Of a DNA stretch of 64,000 nucleotides, positions 49,796 to 61,995 are shown piece by piece (within the stretch, counting starts at the first letter, position 1; the number at the start of each line of letters is the position of its first letter). The notes below the pieces were generated by a model, which saw nothing but the letters and a program-made list of their open reading frames with translations, was not told the DNA's origin and did no database searches. Both the position numbers and the translations under genes were made by a program. This DNA comes from Rostratula benghalensis (lineage: Eukaryota > Chordata > Aves > Charadriiformes > Rostratulidae): NCBI GenBank assembly GCA_013399305.1, contig VXAI01000241.1:635159-699158 (forward strand), given 5' to 3'.

Positions 49796-51363
49796 AGGTG
49801 GTTGGAAAATGCAAAAATGGCTTCCCTTTTCTCCCTCTTACCCTGTCCTTCCTGCAACACTTTCTCAGGCACCTCTGGACTCTGTGGAGGAGAAATGCCA
49901 AAGGCATCAGAATAGTGTGGAAAGCACATTTCCTGTTCGTAGTCACACCAGTCTATGCAAGCATTGCATCCTTCTCGAGAAGGATGAATGACTGCAGAAA
50001 CGTGGCGGCTTTGCAGGACATGGTGTTTCCAGGTCAGATTATTAGACACAGGCACCTGATTCATCTGTCTCCTCACTGAATTTTTAGAAGTGCACAGCTT
50101 TACCATCTTCAGAGGAAATTCCCTATCTTATACTAACCATGATTTTCCTTTTCCTTTATATGCTTGAACTCGTACACGTCATGCCTTCGAGGAGTGGCTA
50201 AAGTGCAGGCGAATGTCCAGCCTTGCAGTTTACCAGATGCATGAGCCATCCCCCAGCCAAGGGGCTCATGCAGCTCCCCAGCAGCCCCTCCTCAGCCCCC
50301 CTACTCCTGGGGAGCAGGAGGGCAGCGTAGAAAAAGAATCCTTCCTAAAAAGAAGCCTTGGAAAGCGTCACAAAGCAGCATTTTTTATCTTGAGTTAGTG
50401 AAAAAGTAATTTGCTTCTCCCAGTTTTGCCATTAATTCAACTCCTGCAGTTTATGAAGCAACGGTTCTGGCAATCATGGCCGCTTGGCTGGGGCACTGAC
50501 AGCTGCCAGGAGACATACATGCCAAAACCTCTCCCCAGATGTGGCACAGGGGCAGTTGGATGGAGAAGCTTGTTTGAATTCAACAGTCATTCCTCTGACA
50601 GTCTAGAGAGTCAGCCAGAACATGGTGCTGAACATCCCAACAGAAGTCATAATTTTTTTAAGCAGGTGTCGTTTTATGGCTGGATTTCTCAAAGTTGTTT
50701 ACAATGCCGTTATGCAGTTCCAAGTTGTTCTCTCTTTGGAAGAGAAAGTCCCAACCTGTCATGGTCCCAAGTGAGTGCAGGACACCCAGACCAGGCCAGG
50801 CAATCTGTTTTTAACAAGCTGACATGCCCGTGTCTTTATGGTCTATGTTCCCTTTCAGTTAATGATAGTCCATGTAACTGCTGATCAAACAGCAGTTGCA
50901 ATTTCTTTCATGGAAAAATAATTTTAAGAAACTATGGAGAGTATTTTTTATTACAGACATGGAAACAAGGAGAAGGATCTGCACCCCATGATCATTTTGT
51001 GCACACCATCATCTGGCACTCTTCAGACCCTCACTCTACACAAAATATTCTCTGCGAGCAGTGGGGTTATTAAAGATGACAGCTGCAAGGCAGTATGTAC
51101 AAAAAGGTCTCAATATTCAAAGCAACACTGTTTAAGCTGCCTTCTTCAAACATCCTTTCCTTCACTGCACCATATCACTTGCAACTGATTTTCTTTCATC
51201 TTACCTGAATTTTTTATTCATACCCTATTTAAAATTATCAAAATATATGATCTTAAGTTTATTCAGTCTGCAACTCTATTTTCCATTCAAATGATACATT
51301 TGAAGCTATTATGGAAATAAATTTGATTCCTTTCATTTTTGCCACTGGTAAGAGCTGCTGAGA
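49796..51363. other. Noncoding, no exon recognised downstream of the island
   Basis: I looked for a coding first exon beside the island and saw none on either strand. A 157-codon plus-strand frame (50,411-50,884) has no domain or start context to support it. Confidence 0.55.
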
Positions 51364-51385
51364 TTTTTTTTTTTTTTTTTTTTTT
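51364..51385. repeat. Poly-T tract (22)
   Basis: There are twenty-two uninterrupted T residues. No retrocopy is recognised on the minus strand. Confidence 0.9.
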
Positions 51386-54300
51386 AATTGTATGTCCAAT
51401 GAAAATCAGTCCACTCTCGAGCATGGAGTGCTCACTCCCAAGAAGCTGCAGCTGCACAACTGGTAGTGAGCTCTTGAAGTGTGGCATGAAGTGGCTAGTG
51501 TCAAAAACAGTGAGGGTAGGGACTGATGTCTACTTTGTGATTGAAAAACCATAGCTGACTGAGACTCACTGACAGGGTAAGTCATGAACACCATCTGACA
51601 TCTGAACTCACACACCAGCCGTGAGGTGGCATTCACCTGTCCTAATCATCTTTAAATGGTAAGCTTTGCTGCTTACCTTTTGCAAAGCCTGCCAGAAAAT
51701 TGAGAGAAAAAAAGGTAAGAGTAGCAAGAAGTCTTGCTCCCCAACCAGTGGATGCTCCAGAAATGGGGACTGGAATTTTCTGCATTAAGAACAAAGTTTG
51801 TGCAAGAATGGATCTAGCTGTCAAAGGGAGTTAAACCCGGCCCAGAAAGACAGGGAATTTAACAAGTAGAGAATGAGAAATTGTTGCAGTCTTCTCACAG
51901 GAGAATTTTTGTCTGCACATTTGCAGCGATCCGCTTGGTTGGTTTCAAGGGCTTTTGAGACAGGTCCCTGAAGGTCTTTCTGCCTTTCTGTTGTGAAACC
52001 AGGATGTTTATTGCTGCCCATAGTAACTTGGAGAGTCAGACCATCACTGCCAGAGCTGGCTCCTTAAACTGGCCATTTAGTAACAGCCTTGTACAGACAT
52101 CCCCCCATCTTATCATTTCATGTCAACATTAATTCCCTGAATAGCACTATTGGAAGGCCCGAAGGGCAAACACTTGGATTGCCAATGGAAACTCACAGGG
52201 CAAGGGGAACAGTGAAAAAATAAGTGTCAGGCTCTGACAGCGTGTTCCCAGCACAGGGCTTGCTGTTCTTCACTGCAGGCGAGTTCATGACTCCAGTGAC
52301 AGCAGCTTTGCTCTCTGACGACTCTGCGGATTCCCAGATGCCAGCAAACACAAGAGGCAAGAGGCAGGGCAAAGTCAAAACACACATAGGTAGTATAAAT
52401 ACAAAACCTTTCTCTGAGGTCATAGGGTCATGCTGCTCGTTTGCTTGGAAAAATTTAGCCTGTGAGCTGTGACAGAGATGCTGGCTGCCAGGGGTGCAGT
52501 TAGTATAGATGTACATATATACTGCATATGACCTCTATGGACAGCAAAGGGAAAAAAAATTGAGGACATGAGAAAAGAACCACATCTCACAGTTCTGCAG
52601 TTTCTCTGTTAAAAACTGCAGTAGGGTCAAGGACCGCATGCACATGTGTTTGTGTAGAGATGTACGTAGCACACCTTAAAAGCCCCAACAGGTGTTTGAT
52701 GTCATACTGTTCTCACACCCTGAAAAGCTTCTATCAAGCTCAAGGCTTAATTCACAGAAATCAAGGTGTACAGAGAACTGTCCACCAAAGTAGCTATGGT
52801 CCTATATGCCAATTAAGTGTTACCTTTTACAAATCCCCTGTTCACAGTTTTCATTTGTGCATGTAAATGATGTGCACTTGTAACTCTGGGAGCAGTGGCT
52901 GGAAATGAATACCTTTTAGATATTCTCTTGTTTATGGGACTTGGTGTTCATTTTTGAAAATACAGTTCTAGGTCACTGCACTGAAGGAGATCAGCTACAT
53001 CACATGGCTTGAAAATGTGTTTTGTCAAAAAGGTTACCTTGACCCACTGCAGTTGCTAATAAGGCAAAAAGATCAACATAAGCTTCAGGTCCTGTAATGC
53101 TTTTTCGTTAGGCTCTTCACACAGCAAATAAGGTCCAATTCACTTCTACCTGTCCAATTAATTTCAACCGAATTAGAACTTGTTGCCATGTTCTTGTTTT
53201 TCAGCCCCTTGAAGTGAGATAAAATAAATGGGTCTGTATATTCTGACCCTAGTTTCCAGATGACAAGTATTACTCCTACCATCTTCTTGGAGCAAAATCA
53301 CATATACCCTCAAGCCATTTCTAGGATAAGTAGACTACCTGTTTCCATGAAAAGAAGTTCCTATAAATCTACACAGTTTGCAGGAATCAAGCAATTTTCT
53401 GAAGGATACTTACTTAGACTTTTTCTGCAGGACACTGTGTGGATCTCAGCAGGAGGTACCATCATTTATTTCTCCATATCTGAGCACAGAGTCTGACCCA
53501 TAATCCTATTGTGGCTTGTATGTACCATTCTAGTGAACATCACAGTACAGCTAAAGAAGATTCCTTGTGAAACCACTTTTGTGCAGGCTCATGCTGGTAA
53601 GGCCCTGGGAAGTTGATTGACCACCTATCTGATTTATTGGAGAACACTGGCTAAACTGAGTGTCAGCGTACAATTCTTTTTTTTTCTTCCCCAGTTAGAG
53701 TATATTTGGTAAATCCAAGGGCTATGTGAGTATACTCAGACATAAGAGATCCTGGTCTGCAGGAAGCTCCCTGAAAATGGTTCTCCTTTCTTCCTTGTGA
53801 CTGTTCCTGCCAGCTTTCTCCCAGCAGGAGCGAGCCCTGGGTCGGCACAAGGACCTGAAAACAAACACCACTCAACACAGAGTTAAACAGAACTTCCAAG
53901 CGGGCAAAGAGGCAGGTTTACAGTTAATACCCAAGAAATGCAACAGGGTGTTACTGTAGCTATTGAGGGATTAACTGCATGATTCCCATTTCCAAAGAGC
54001 TCCCCAGGAGCTGGTAATCATGCAATTCACCCAGTAGGTTCAGCACCTACTGCACAATACCAGGGTGCTAAACTGAGAAGGCTTTAAAGCAGAAAGCAAG
54101 TACTCAAAGAGAGTAATTTGTGTGCTGGATTCCATCCCTTGCAATGAGTTCTGTGCCTGATAAGTCAGCACTGGAAACAATTACTAGGAAGTGAATACTG
54201 ACAGCACTTCTGTCACAGTACCCCAAGCTGCACAGTTTCTGTGGCCAGTGCCTTCTGTAATTGCAGAGAGTTGTTTTGCAGAAAGCATGTTACAAAACAA

Positions 54301-56059
54301 ACACCGGCTTCCTTGACTGGCTGTAGAAAGGGAAACCAAGATTTATTTTCTTCCTCTAGTGATCATCAGCAGACGCTGTTTTCACAGAGACCGTGAGTAA
54401 GGGGACAAACAACGGTGCAAATTGTGCAATTTTCACAGTATTCTTTCTGTCATTCCCCTCAGCTGCCCAAAATCCCTTTTGCTCTAAAGAGAAAGCAACA
54501 ATACAGGACTGTTCGTACATAAACAGGGCTGTGCAGTGTTAGATGAGCAAAAACTGAGATGAATTTCATAACTAGATGCTGTCCTACTCACCAGTTAGTG
54601 TGGGAGGTAGGAAGCTGTTTTCTCTCTGCGAGCATTGCTGCTGTTGGGAGAAGCTGCTCTTGGGAAGGACTATTACCACCTTCAACAGCTTCCCAACCCT
54701 CAACCCAGCCCTGTCTCCCTTGGCCACAGCATTTTGCCTGGAGGGTCTACTGGCTTTGACCCACAACCAAGACTTCACCCCAGTAAAAGAGTAAAAGGGA
54801 ATGGTTTAACTCTCTACATACCAACAGGTAAATTCATCTCCAAACCTTTTCCAAATTAGTGGAGAATAATAAACGTAATGTGATTTCTAAGAGCTCTTCA
54901 CAGATGCTGAATGTGCTCAATATGATTAAGTGATAAACAGTGTTAGAGAGTTTGTATTTGGTCTGCTGTAGCAATAACATGGTGTCCTGCCAGCAGCAGC
55001 ACAGAATGCAGTACTAGGAGAAAAGAAAGCCAGCAGAAAAGAAAAAAAAAAAAAGAAAAAAAATGCAAGCCTCATCTTTTGTACTTTGCTGATGAGGAAA
55101 GACAAAGAGCATAACCTTTCACAGAGGGCTGACTCTAGGGTCACCCTGACGGGCTGGGCCACACACAAGGCAATACAGCAAGAGGAGAAAACACAAGAGG
55201 TGTCTTTTCTCAAGTGCTACACAGAAAATAGCCCCTCAGCAAAATGGGCACTGGTGCCTTATCTAAAGACTAACTCCCACCACATAGATTTGATATCGGA
55301 ATACCTTCCCCTTTTTTTTTTCATCTTAATTCCTTGCCCTCTCTCCAAGGTATAATAAAAGTATATTGGCCTAAAGGAAAGAAAAACTGTATTTGGCCTA
55401 CAGAGCCCACTAGCAAAGAACAGGCTGTGATTTCCTAGAAGTTGTAGCATCCTTTCCCTCTGTAAAGTTGTCCCTGCTGTATGTTAGTAAAAGCAAGAGT
55501 GGAAGCAAGCATGACAAGTCAGTGCTGAGTCTGGTCTTTTCTATTTTTAAATAACTGCTCTCAAATGAACGACTTGTTTGTGGGTAATTCCCTGCTCCCA
55601 GAGATCAAAGATAAGTGAAAAAAGTCACTACATGTCATGCCTGAGGGCATGGGAATATAAGAAAAGGAGGGTGGAGAGGGAGGGAAGTGCATGGCAGGAG
55701 AAGAGCAGCAATGCTGGGCTGCAGGTTTGCAGAGCACTTCTCAGAGCTACTCCTGCGGGCTGATGACACCTCAGGAAGCCCCACAGGGCACACAAGGATG
55801 TTGGAGAGGAGAGATGCCAGTATTAGGTTCATACTTCCCTGTAGGCCAACAGTGCAACACATGAATCAGTAATTTTTCATGCTGTGGCAGGAGAAATTGT
55901 TCTTCCTGGGGTCACACCAGAGTAGTGTGAGCAGTCTCAGCACTGCTCTCAAGACATTGGGAAAATTTTCCTGTGACTCTGCGTAGTCATGTGCTCACTG
56001 CATTTAAGTAAACATTGGGGTTTTTTCTTACTTGGATTATCTCTGCTTACTGAAACCAC

Positions 56060-56063
<4 letters not shown>
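51386..56063. other. Noncoding, no gene recognised
   Basis: This is AT-rich single-copy DNA with an A-rich patch at about 55,035-55,063 and a T-rich run near 55,311-55,321. No exon, RNA gene or transposon was seen. Confidence 0.65.

Positions 56064-56095
<32 letters not shown>
56064..56095. repeat. Poly-T tract (32)
   Basis: There are thirty-two uninterrupted T residues, the longest mononucleotide run in the window. Its real length may differ because such runs are error-prone in sequencing. Confidence 0.9.
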
Positions 56096-56325
56096 CTGGC
56101 TGCTTGTACTGTAAGCTTACCCAGAGATGTTTAAGGAAAACCTCAAAGCCCTTTCTATTTCTTAGCCTAGTGCTTATATTCTCCTTCTCCATTCATATAT
56201 GAATAGCTGATAATGTGATGTAAGGAACTAATACTGAAATTTAATTTTTTTTGTCTTTCTCTGTCTTTCTTCTCTGACCCTCTCTAGCTCATAGCATCTA
56301 TGCTTATGGTTGCTAACATGTATAT

Positions 56326-56373
56326 TACAGTAGCATCAGGCTACTGTATGTACTCTCACAGGCTACTGTGAGA
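56326..56373. repeat. Two adjacent small stem-loops
   Basis: TACAGTAGC and GCTACTGTA pair around a five-base loop at 56,326-56,348. TCTCACAG and CTGTGAGA pair around a four-base loop at 56,354-56,373. Both contain GGCTACTGT, so the second may be a diverged duplicate. Confidence 0.7.
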
Positions 56374-58299
56374 AGCTCCTCCTCTCAAAAACACCATAAT
56401 AGGTCTCCCTCCCTTTTCTACTAACAACTGCATTCATGCTTAGCTCTAGCACTATTGGTGTAGCATATACCTCTCTTTGTGTGCAGTGAACCCATTTGAA
56501 CATTTGTATGCCACCATCAGCACCTCTCCTGCATTCAGGGTGGTAGTGAATAGACAATCAAGGCTTGCTGTCGCAACAAGAGTGTACAGGAACAGCGATG
56601 CTTCCTTGCAACCTGACAGCCAGATGCTCTGTCATCATGCTCTGTGGGCTGCCATTCAAACTTTTTCAAAGTGCATTAGACAACAGGGACATACTCATCT
56701 CCTGATAGAGTCCCAGATTTGCACACCATAAGCAATCATACAAGTTGAAAGAAATCCAGAACTCAGAAGTGGCAGCCAAGTGGGAACAGACAGTGAGAAT
56801 GTGACATAAAAGTGCCATAAAACTTGTGTTCTTCGTTTAAAGAAATATCAATCTAATTTTGCTACCCAACTGGGTCTTCATGACCCATAAGAAGACATGT
56901 TTAAGTGGCAAATGTTCTTACCTCTCTTAAGCGGGGCATGGCTAAGTAAGTCTTTCTTGTCCCAGAGAGCAGGTGAGCTGGCTTACTTTTCTGTCACTTG
57001 AAAATACACCCTAAGTGTCCAAAATGTAAGTTAGAACAATGATCTGTTTCTCAGCAATGAACAAAAATGCCTTAAGAGAAAACTCCTGTCAGCTAATTTG
57101 GCACATTGCTATTTACCAGACTTATGAAAGGACAAGTTGTACACATAACAAATGCTACACTGACTCCACGGCCAGGTACCAGCTGTAGAGACCACAGGAA
57201 TGGTGCCTGAGTGCAAAATCAGCCTGTGTCCCAAACCATGGGGATGACAGCTTGATAATGATTTTTCACATGTACACAAAGAGTTCATGTATGGATCAGA
57301 GGGGTGCACCTTCTGTGTAGCTGGTATGTGGCGAAGACTGGGTTAGTAATCTTTGCACTAAATCACTTGCAAAGGCAGGTCTCTGGGGTAATACTTTGAA
57401 ACTATGAGTAGGTGACAGGGTGTACACTGGTATTTTGCCTTTAGGGGTTCCAGATACAGGTTAAAGGAAGAACTGCACCTGCAAAAAAAATGCATACGAG
57501 GTGAGAGCTAATTGGAATGACCCAGCAGTGTGTGTGTCTTGTCACCTACCCTGCAAGTATCACCACTCAGTCTACACAAGGAAAAGATGCTCCAGGCCCC
57601 AGTGCCTTGACATTCGTTTTGACACAGCGGTTTCTTGTTTCCTGTGCAATAATAACATTGCAGAAAACCCACTACCTCCCATAGCAGTTGTAAGATCCTT
57701 TTTCAAAGGCTTTTTGCTTTCTCCTCTGAATGCTTTTACGAGCTTTCACATTGCTCGAAACTTGCATGATGTTGCCAGGGTCAGTTCATTAAAGGCACTA
57801 AATCAAAGGACTTCAATGTTCCTCCTGCAACACTACGTGAGATAACTAGAAATCCTGAAAATTAAATTCAAGGAAGCAGGCATTTTTTCTACATATAATG
57901 CTGTTTCACTGACATATGTACAGAAGTTTTTAATCTTCTACCTCATCTACCAGATTTTTGGCCTGACATGATTTCTAGGGACCATCAGCAGTTATTCCAA
58001 AACACAGTAAAACAAACTTAAGAGTAGCATGGCCCTTGCAGTGCCACAGACTTCAGTCATGACAGACTCCTGCAGGAAGAGAACTCATGTTCCCCTCCCA
58101 TACAGATGTATAACATCTCATGTACTCACATACCAGCTTCTGTCAGATAAGTATTTCACTAAACCCTAATGAAAACTACATGCCATCCACAAAATGATGT
58201 TCCCTATGCAGGCAGAAAACTGCATGGTAGCTACAGCCTTCACAGAGTATAGGTAAGGAAAGAAGACATGTATGGATATGGCTCAATACATCACACACC
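56374..58299. other. Noncoding, nothing recognised
   Basis: This is unique sequence. A 114-codon plus-strand frame at 57,501-57,845 has no recognisable features. Confidence 0.6.
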
Positions 58300-58326
58300 A
58301 AAAAAAAGAAAAAAAGAAAAAAAAAA
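58300..58326. repeat. A-rich tract (A runs separated by G)
   Basis: Runs of eight, seven and ten A are separated by single G residues, giving simple low-complexity sequence. Confidence 0.85.
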
Positions 58327-58669
58327 GTTACGTATTTTGTGTCCAGTTTGTTTGTTTAAAAAATAAATATTATGTAAAGCAAGTAATACTGGTAGCCCAA
58401 TTACAAGCATTAACACTCCTTATTACCTGAACAGACATCACTCAGCTCCAGACAGCTTGGGGATTTTAAAATATGTGATGAAATTTTTGTGCTCAATGAT
58501 GCTGTGATTCTTGAGTGATACTAGTTATTAAAATAGTTGTGAAGATGCTTTCTTTAGAAATCAAAACTATTTTAGTTAGCTTTTACTGCCCTCCAGAATA
58601 TAAAATCACAAAAGCAACAAATACAGTCTCAGGAGGAAGGAAATGAGCCAAAGCTGATAATAAAGAGAT

Positions 58670-58770
58670 AAATATATATATAAATATAATGTATACAATA
58701 TGTAATATAATATATATTTTATATAGAATATAAAATCTATAAAAATATATAAAAATATATATATAAATGT
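58670..58770. repeat. AT-rich low-complexity block
   Basis: About 100 bases made almost wholly of A and T, with alternating ATATAT runs. Open frames here are artefacts of composition. Confidence 0.85.
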
Positions 58771-61182
58771 ATGAGATAAAGCTGATTGAATAATCAGATG
58801 ATTGTCAGACACATGAAGCTGAAACTTCTTCACTACAGACTTGTGCAACCATTGTCACTGCAGAACAAAATTACAGCTACCTCTGGACTATATTTACATT
58901 GGTACATAAAAGTGTGCTTATAGTGGAGGGCTAGCTCCAAATATTTGGGTATCCCTCCCAATTAAATACATTTTGGGAAATCCTTACGTATAGTCCTGAA
59001 CTTCATCAAGTGGAATATGCACTGCTCTGTGAGTATTTCAAAGTAAATCAGCCTAACTTCCATATATGTTAGATAAAGGCTCTACACTAATTGAAGGCAT
59101 TGCCTGATGCTGTTGATTGAGACGTGAGAGGAAGGATCTGTTAGTTTGATCCAAAGCCAGATAGAAGGAAATCAATGCATATTACAGTGTTATTGTCTGT
59201 CTGATCTGCCAAGAGCTTGTTTTGTCTGGAGCTAGGTAAAACAAAAAAATTTAGAATGTCTTAGTCAATGGCTAAAATGAAGTGACAGTCCAGTCTTACC
59301 CCATAGAAGACTGCCCCAATGTAGTCATCTTCTAAACTGGACAGAGAGAGTTAGGCAACTTGTGACGGGTATGCAACTAAGAGCTGAATTGCACTGTGGA
59401 AACAGGTTTTCTCTCCAGCAGCTAAAGAGCTCAGAGTAGTTGAGATAAGGCATCCTCACTGGGTATATCAAGCAAGGTGAAGGGTCTTAAGCTCTGGTAG
59501 CACAAAAGGAGCCAAACAGACCTTACAGCAGGGCCAGAGCGCAAAATGTTTAATGACACCAAAGAGACCAGAAAAACTGAATGGGGATGCTGATGTCAAG
59601 AAAGGGAAGCTGGTGACACCAGCTTGTGGCAGAAGCTGAGCAACAACTCCCAGCAAAACCTACACCACCCATTTGAGCAAGGCAATGAATTCCCTCTTCT
59701 TTGCACCTTGTTTGAGAAGCAAGATATGCCAGCAGACTACTTGGCTGAAAGGGGCATTTTCAGAATCTATGAATTTTTGAGGTGCATATTAGCAAAACAT
59801 GCATTCAGATTTTGTAAATACAATTATTTACAGTGGAAACCAAATTGGATATCATTGTCAACTCTCTTGACAAAAAGTAGTGGCAGTGTAATCCCAATCA
59901 AAACCAGACAACCAGGTTTGTACTCCAGAACAGATGAGCTTAGTAAGTTCCACTCTATGAAATGAGTATGACACACCTCTCACCTCAAGTAGTTTACAAA
60001 GGCCTTGACCTTTCAAAAAGGGAGCATACACCTAACCTCTCTCACTTTGAGCAAGGGAAGCCAGTGGGCTTTGTGAACGTGCCAGATGTAGGTGTGTGCT
60101 GTACTAAGACTGCAATTTAATCTCATAGTCCTGCAAATACTTCCCTTTGCATGAAGACATGGTGAAACAGTGACATTCCTCATACTGGCAGATATCAGGA
60201 GCTGAAAAAGAAATGCCCTTTTGCTGCGTGCCAGGGAGGGATAAAATGCTGTGTAGGTTAACTGCACGTAGCTGCTGGTGGACTTTATGCTGATTGCTCA
60301 CTTAATGAAAGTTTGGGTATCTTCACTTAACATCACAGACTGACTTGTGGATTTTCATTTTCTGCCAGCATGTTGCTGTAGTAATGTCAGTCTTTCACTA
60401 CACTGTCTTTTTAAAGCCTTTTAGTAATCACTGGATCAAATGGATAATCAAACATACACAGCATGTGGGGACTGTTGATTTCTAACCAGCATTATGTTGT
60501 AATTCTGAACCACTGTGTACCTTAATGACTAAGGCTTTGAATGTGTGTGCACCCCTGCAAGAGGTGCATGCAAGAGAATGTGGTGTTTGACAGAAGAGGC
60601 TAGGACAGCCTCGTGAAGAACAGCCCATAATATACTGAATATTCACTGCGGACATGGGAGACTCCAGTCCATGCTGCTTCTGTGAATAATTTCTAGATGT
60701 TCATTTATGTGCTCTCATTGGATATTCCCCAAGTGAGGATGACAGCATATGTTTTGGGTCAGAATTTGGTTTTTTGCTTGACCTAGAAAAGGCACTTTTG
60801 GGGTTTTAATTTCTTCAAGAAAAGTGCAGTTTCAGTTTTAGTCAGTCTTGAATTTCTGGCAGTTTGATAATCAAAACAAAAAATCAAATATTCAGACATA
60901 CATTCTACTAGAAAACTATTGGTCTCTAGTATGTGGAAAATAAGTAGAAAAATTAACTGCTTTAAGAAAGTTTACTGAGTATCCACTTAAGATACCATTA
61001 TGTTCCTATAAAATATGTGATTCATTTCTTGTTTACAAAGAATATGTAGAATTGGGATGGCTGTTACTGCAGGCACAAAGTCTCAAGTCCAGGAAGTGAA
61101 CAGTTAAGCTTTTGTAAAATAAGTCTGTGCAGCCATGTATGTACCATATTCACCTGTGAAGTGTCTCACTTACTCATTCTTC
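58771..61182. other. Noncoding, no gene recognised
   Basis: This is single-copy AT-rich DNA up to the gap. No exon, RNA gene or repeat is recognised. Confidence 0.65.
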
Positions 61183-61323
61183 NNNNNNNNNNNNNNNNNN
61201 NNNNNNNNNNNNNNNNNNNNNNNNNNNNNNNNNNNNNNNNNNNNNNNNNNNNNNNNNNNNNNNNNNNNNNNNNNNNNNNNNNNNNNNNNNNNNNNNNNNN
61301 NNNNNNNNNNNNNNNNNNNNNNN
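61183..61323. other. Assembly gap (141 N)
   Basis: There are one hundred and forty-one undetermined bases in unique flanking sequence. Frames crossing it are not evidence of coding. Confidence 0.98.
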
Positions 61324-61965
61324 CTTATAAAGATCACTTTCACCTCCTCCTGGCCAAGCTGACCTTCTGTAAACACGCCAACCTGTAGGGAATGATGGGC
61401 ACACTGCTGGAATTGTTTCCACTCCCTGCTACACCCATAGACAAAAGGCAGGAGAGGAAGTCCAAGCAACTAACTTGCTCCTAGCTCCAGTAACAGGCAG
61501 GGTTCTGTCCCTGGAACTTGTTTTTGTAGCCAACTCAAGTGTAGTCCTGCATTCCCTTCAGCAGCTTTCAACACAGGATGCCTGAAAGAGAAGGTCGCTG
61601 TAGGTATCATTCAATGCCTGCTAGAGTCATTGGGAGCTTTTCCAAGTTGACTTAAATGGGGATTACACATGAAGACTCTTGCCCAGATGTTATACACTCA
61701 GTAAGCCACCACAAGAGGATCTAGGTGGGTGTGCAGGCTCTGAAACTAGCTGGTGGGCAAGTTTCTATCAACAATAAAAGCTAAAACCCAAGGAGAACCA
61801 GCACACACCACCATGCTCCCCCCAGCACATCAACAGACCTCCTGGAGGCAAGGGTCTTCCTGGAGCCTTTTGTCTGTGTCACCTGCAACAGCTGCTGTGC
61901 TGGCACAGGGATGATGGGGCTGTGTCCCCTGCACAGGCAGCCAGGCAAGCGACTGCTTTGCTGCC
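61324..61965. other. Noncoding, nothing recognised
   Basis: This is unique sequence between the gap and the poly-T tract. Confidence 0.6.
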
Positions 61966-61995
61966 TTTTTTTTCTTTTTTTTTTTTTTTTTTTTT
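61966..61995. repeat. Poly-T tract with one C (30)
   Basis: Eight T, one C and then twenty-one T. On the minus strand it creates lysine-rich stretches in three overlapping short frames, none of which is a credible gene. Confidence 0.9.

Noticed and set aside
49519..50106. 195-codon minus-strand open frame across the CpG island
   Set aside because: The cysteine- and glycine-rich middle is a translation of the CACCG simple repeat, and low AT content removes stop codons. Other frames on both strands are open there too.
50411..50884. 157-codon plus-strand open frame downstream of the island
   Set aside because: It has no recognisable domain, its composition is noncoding-like, and no supporting donor or acceptor was seen.
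56064..56095. Poly-T tract as the tail of a processed retrogene on the minus strand
   Set aside because: The minus-strand sequence 5' of the A-run shows no gene-like frame, polyadenylation signal at the right distance or target-site duplication that I can identify. CR1, the main bird LINE, does not use poly-A tails.
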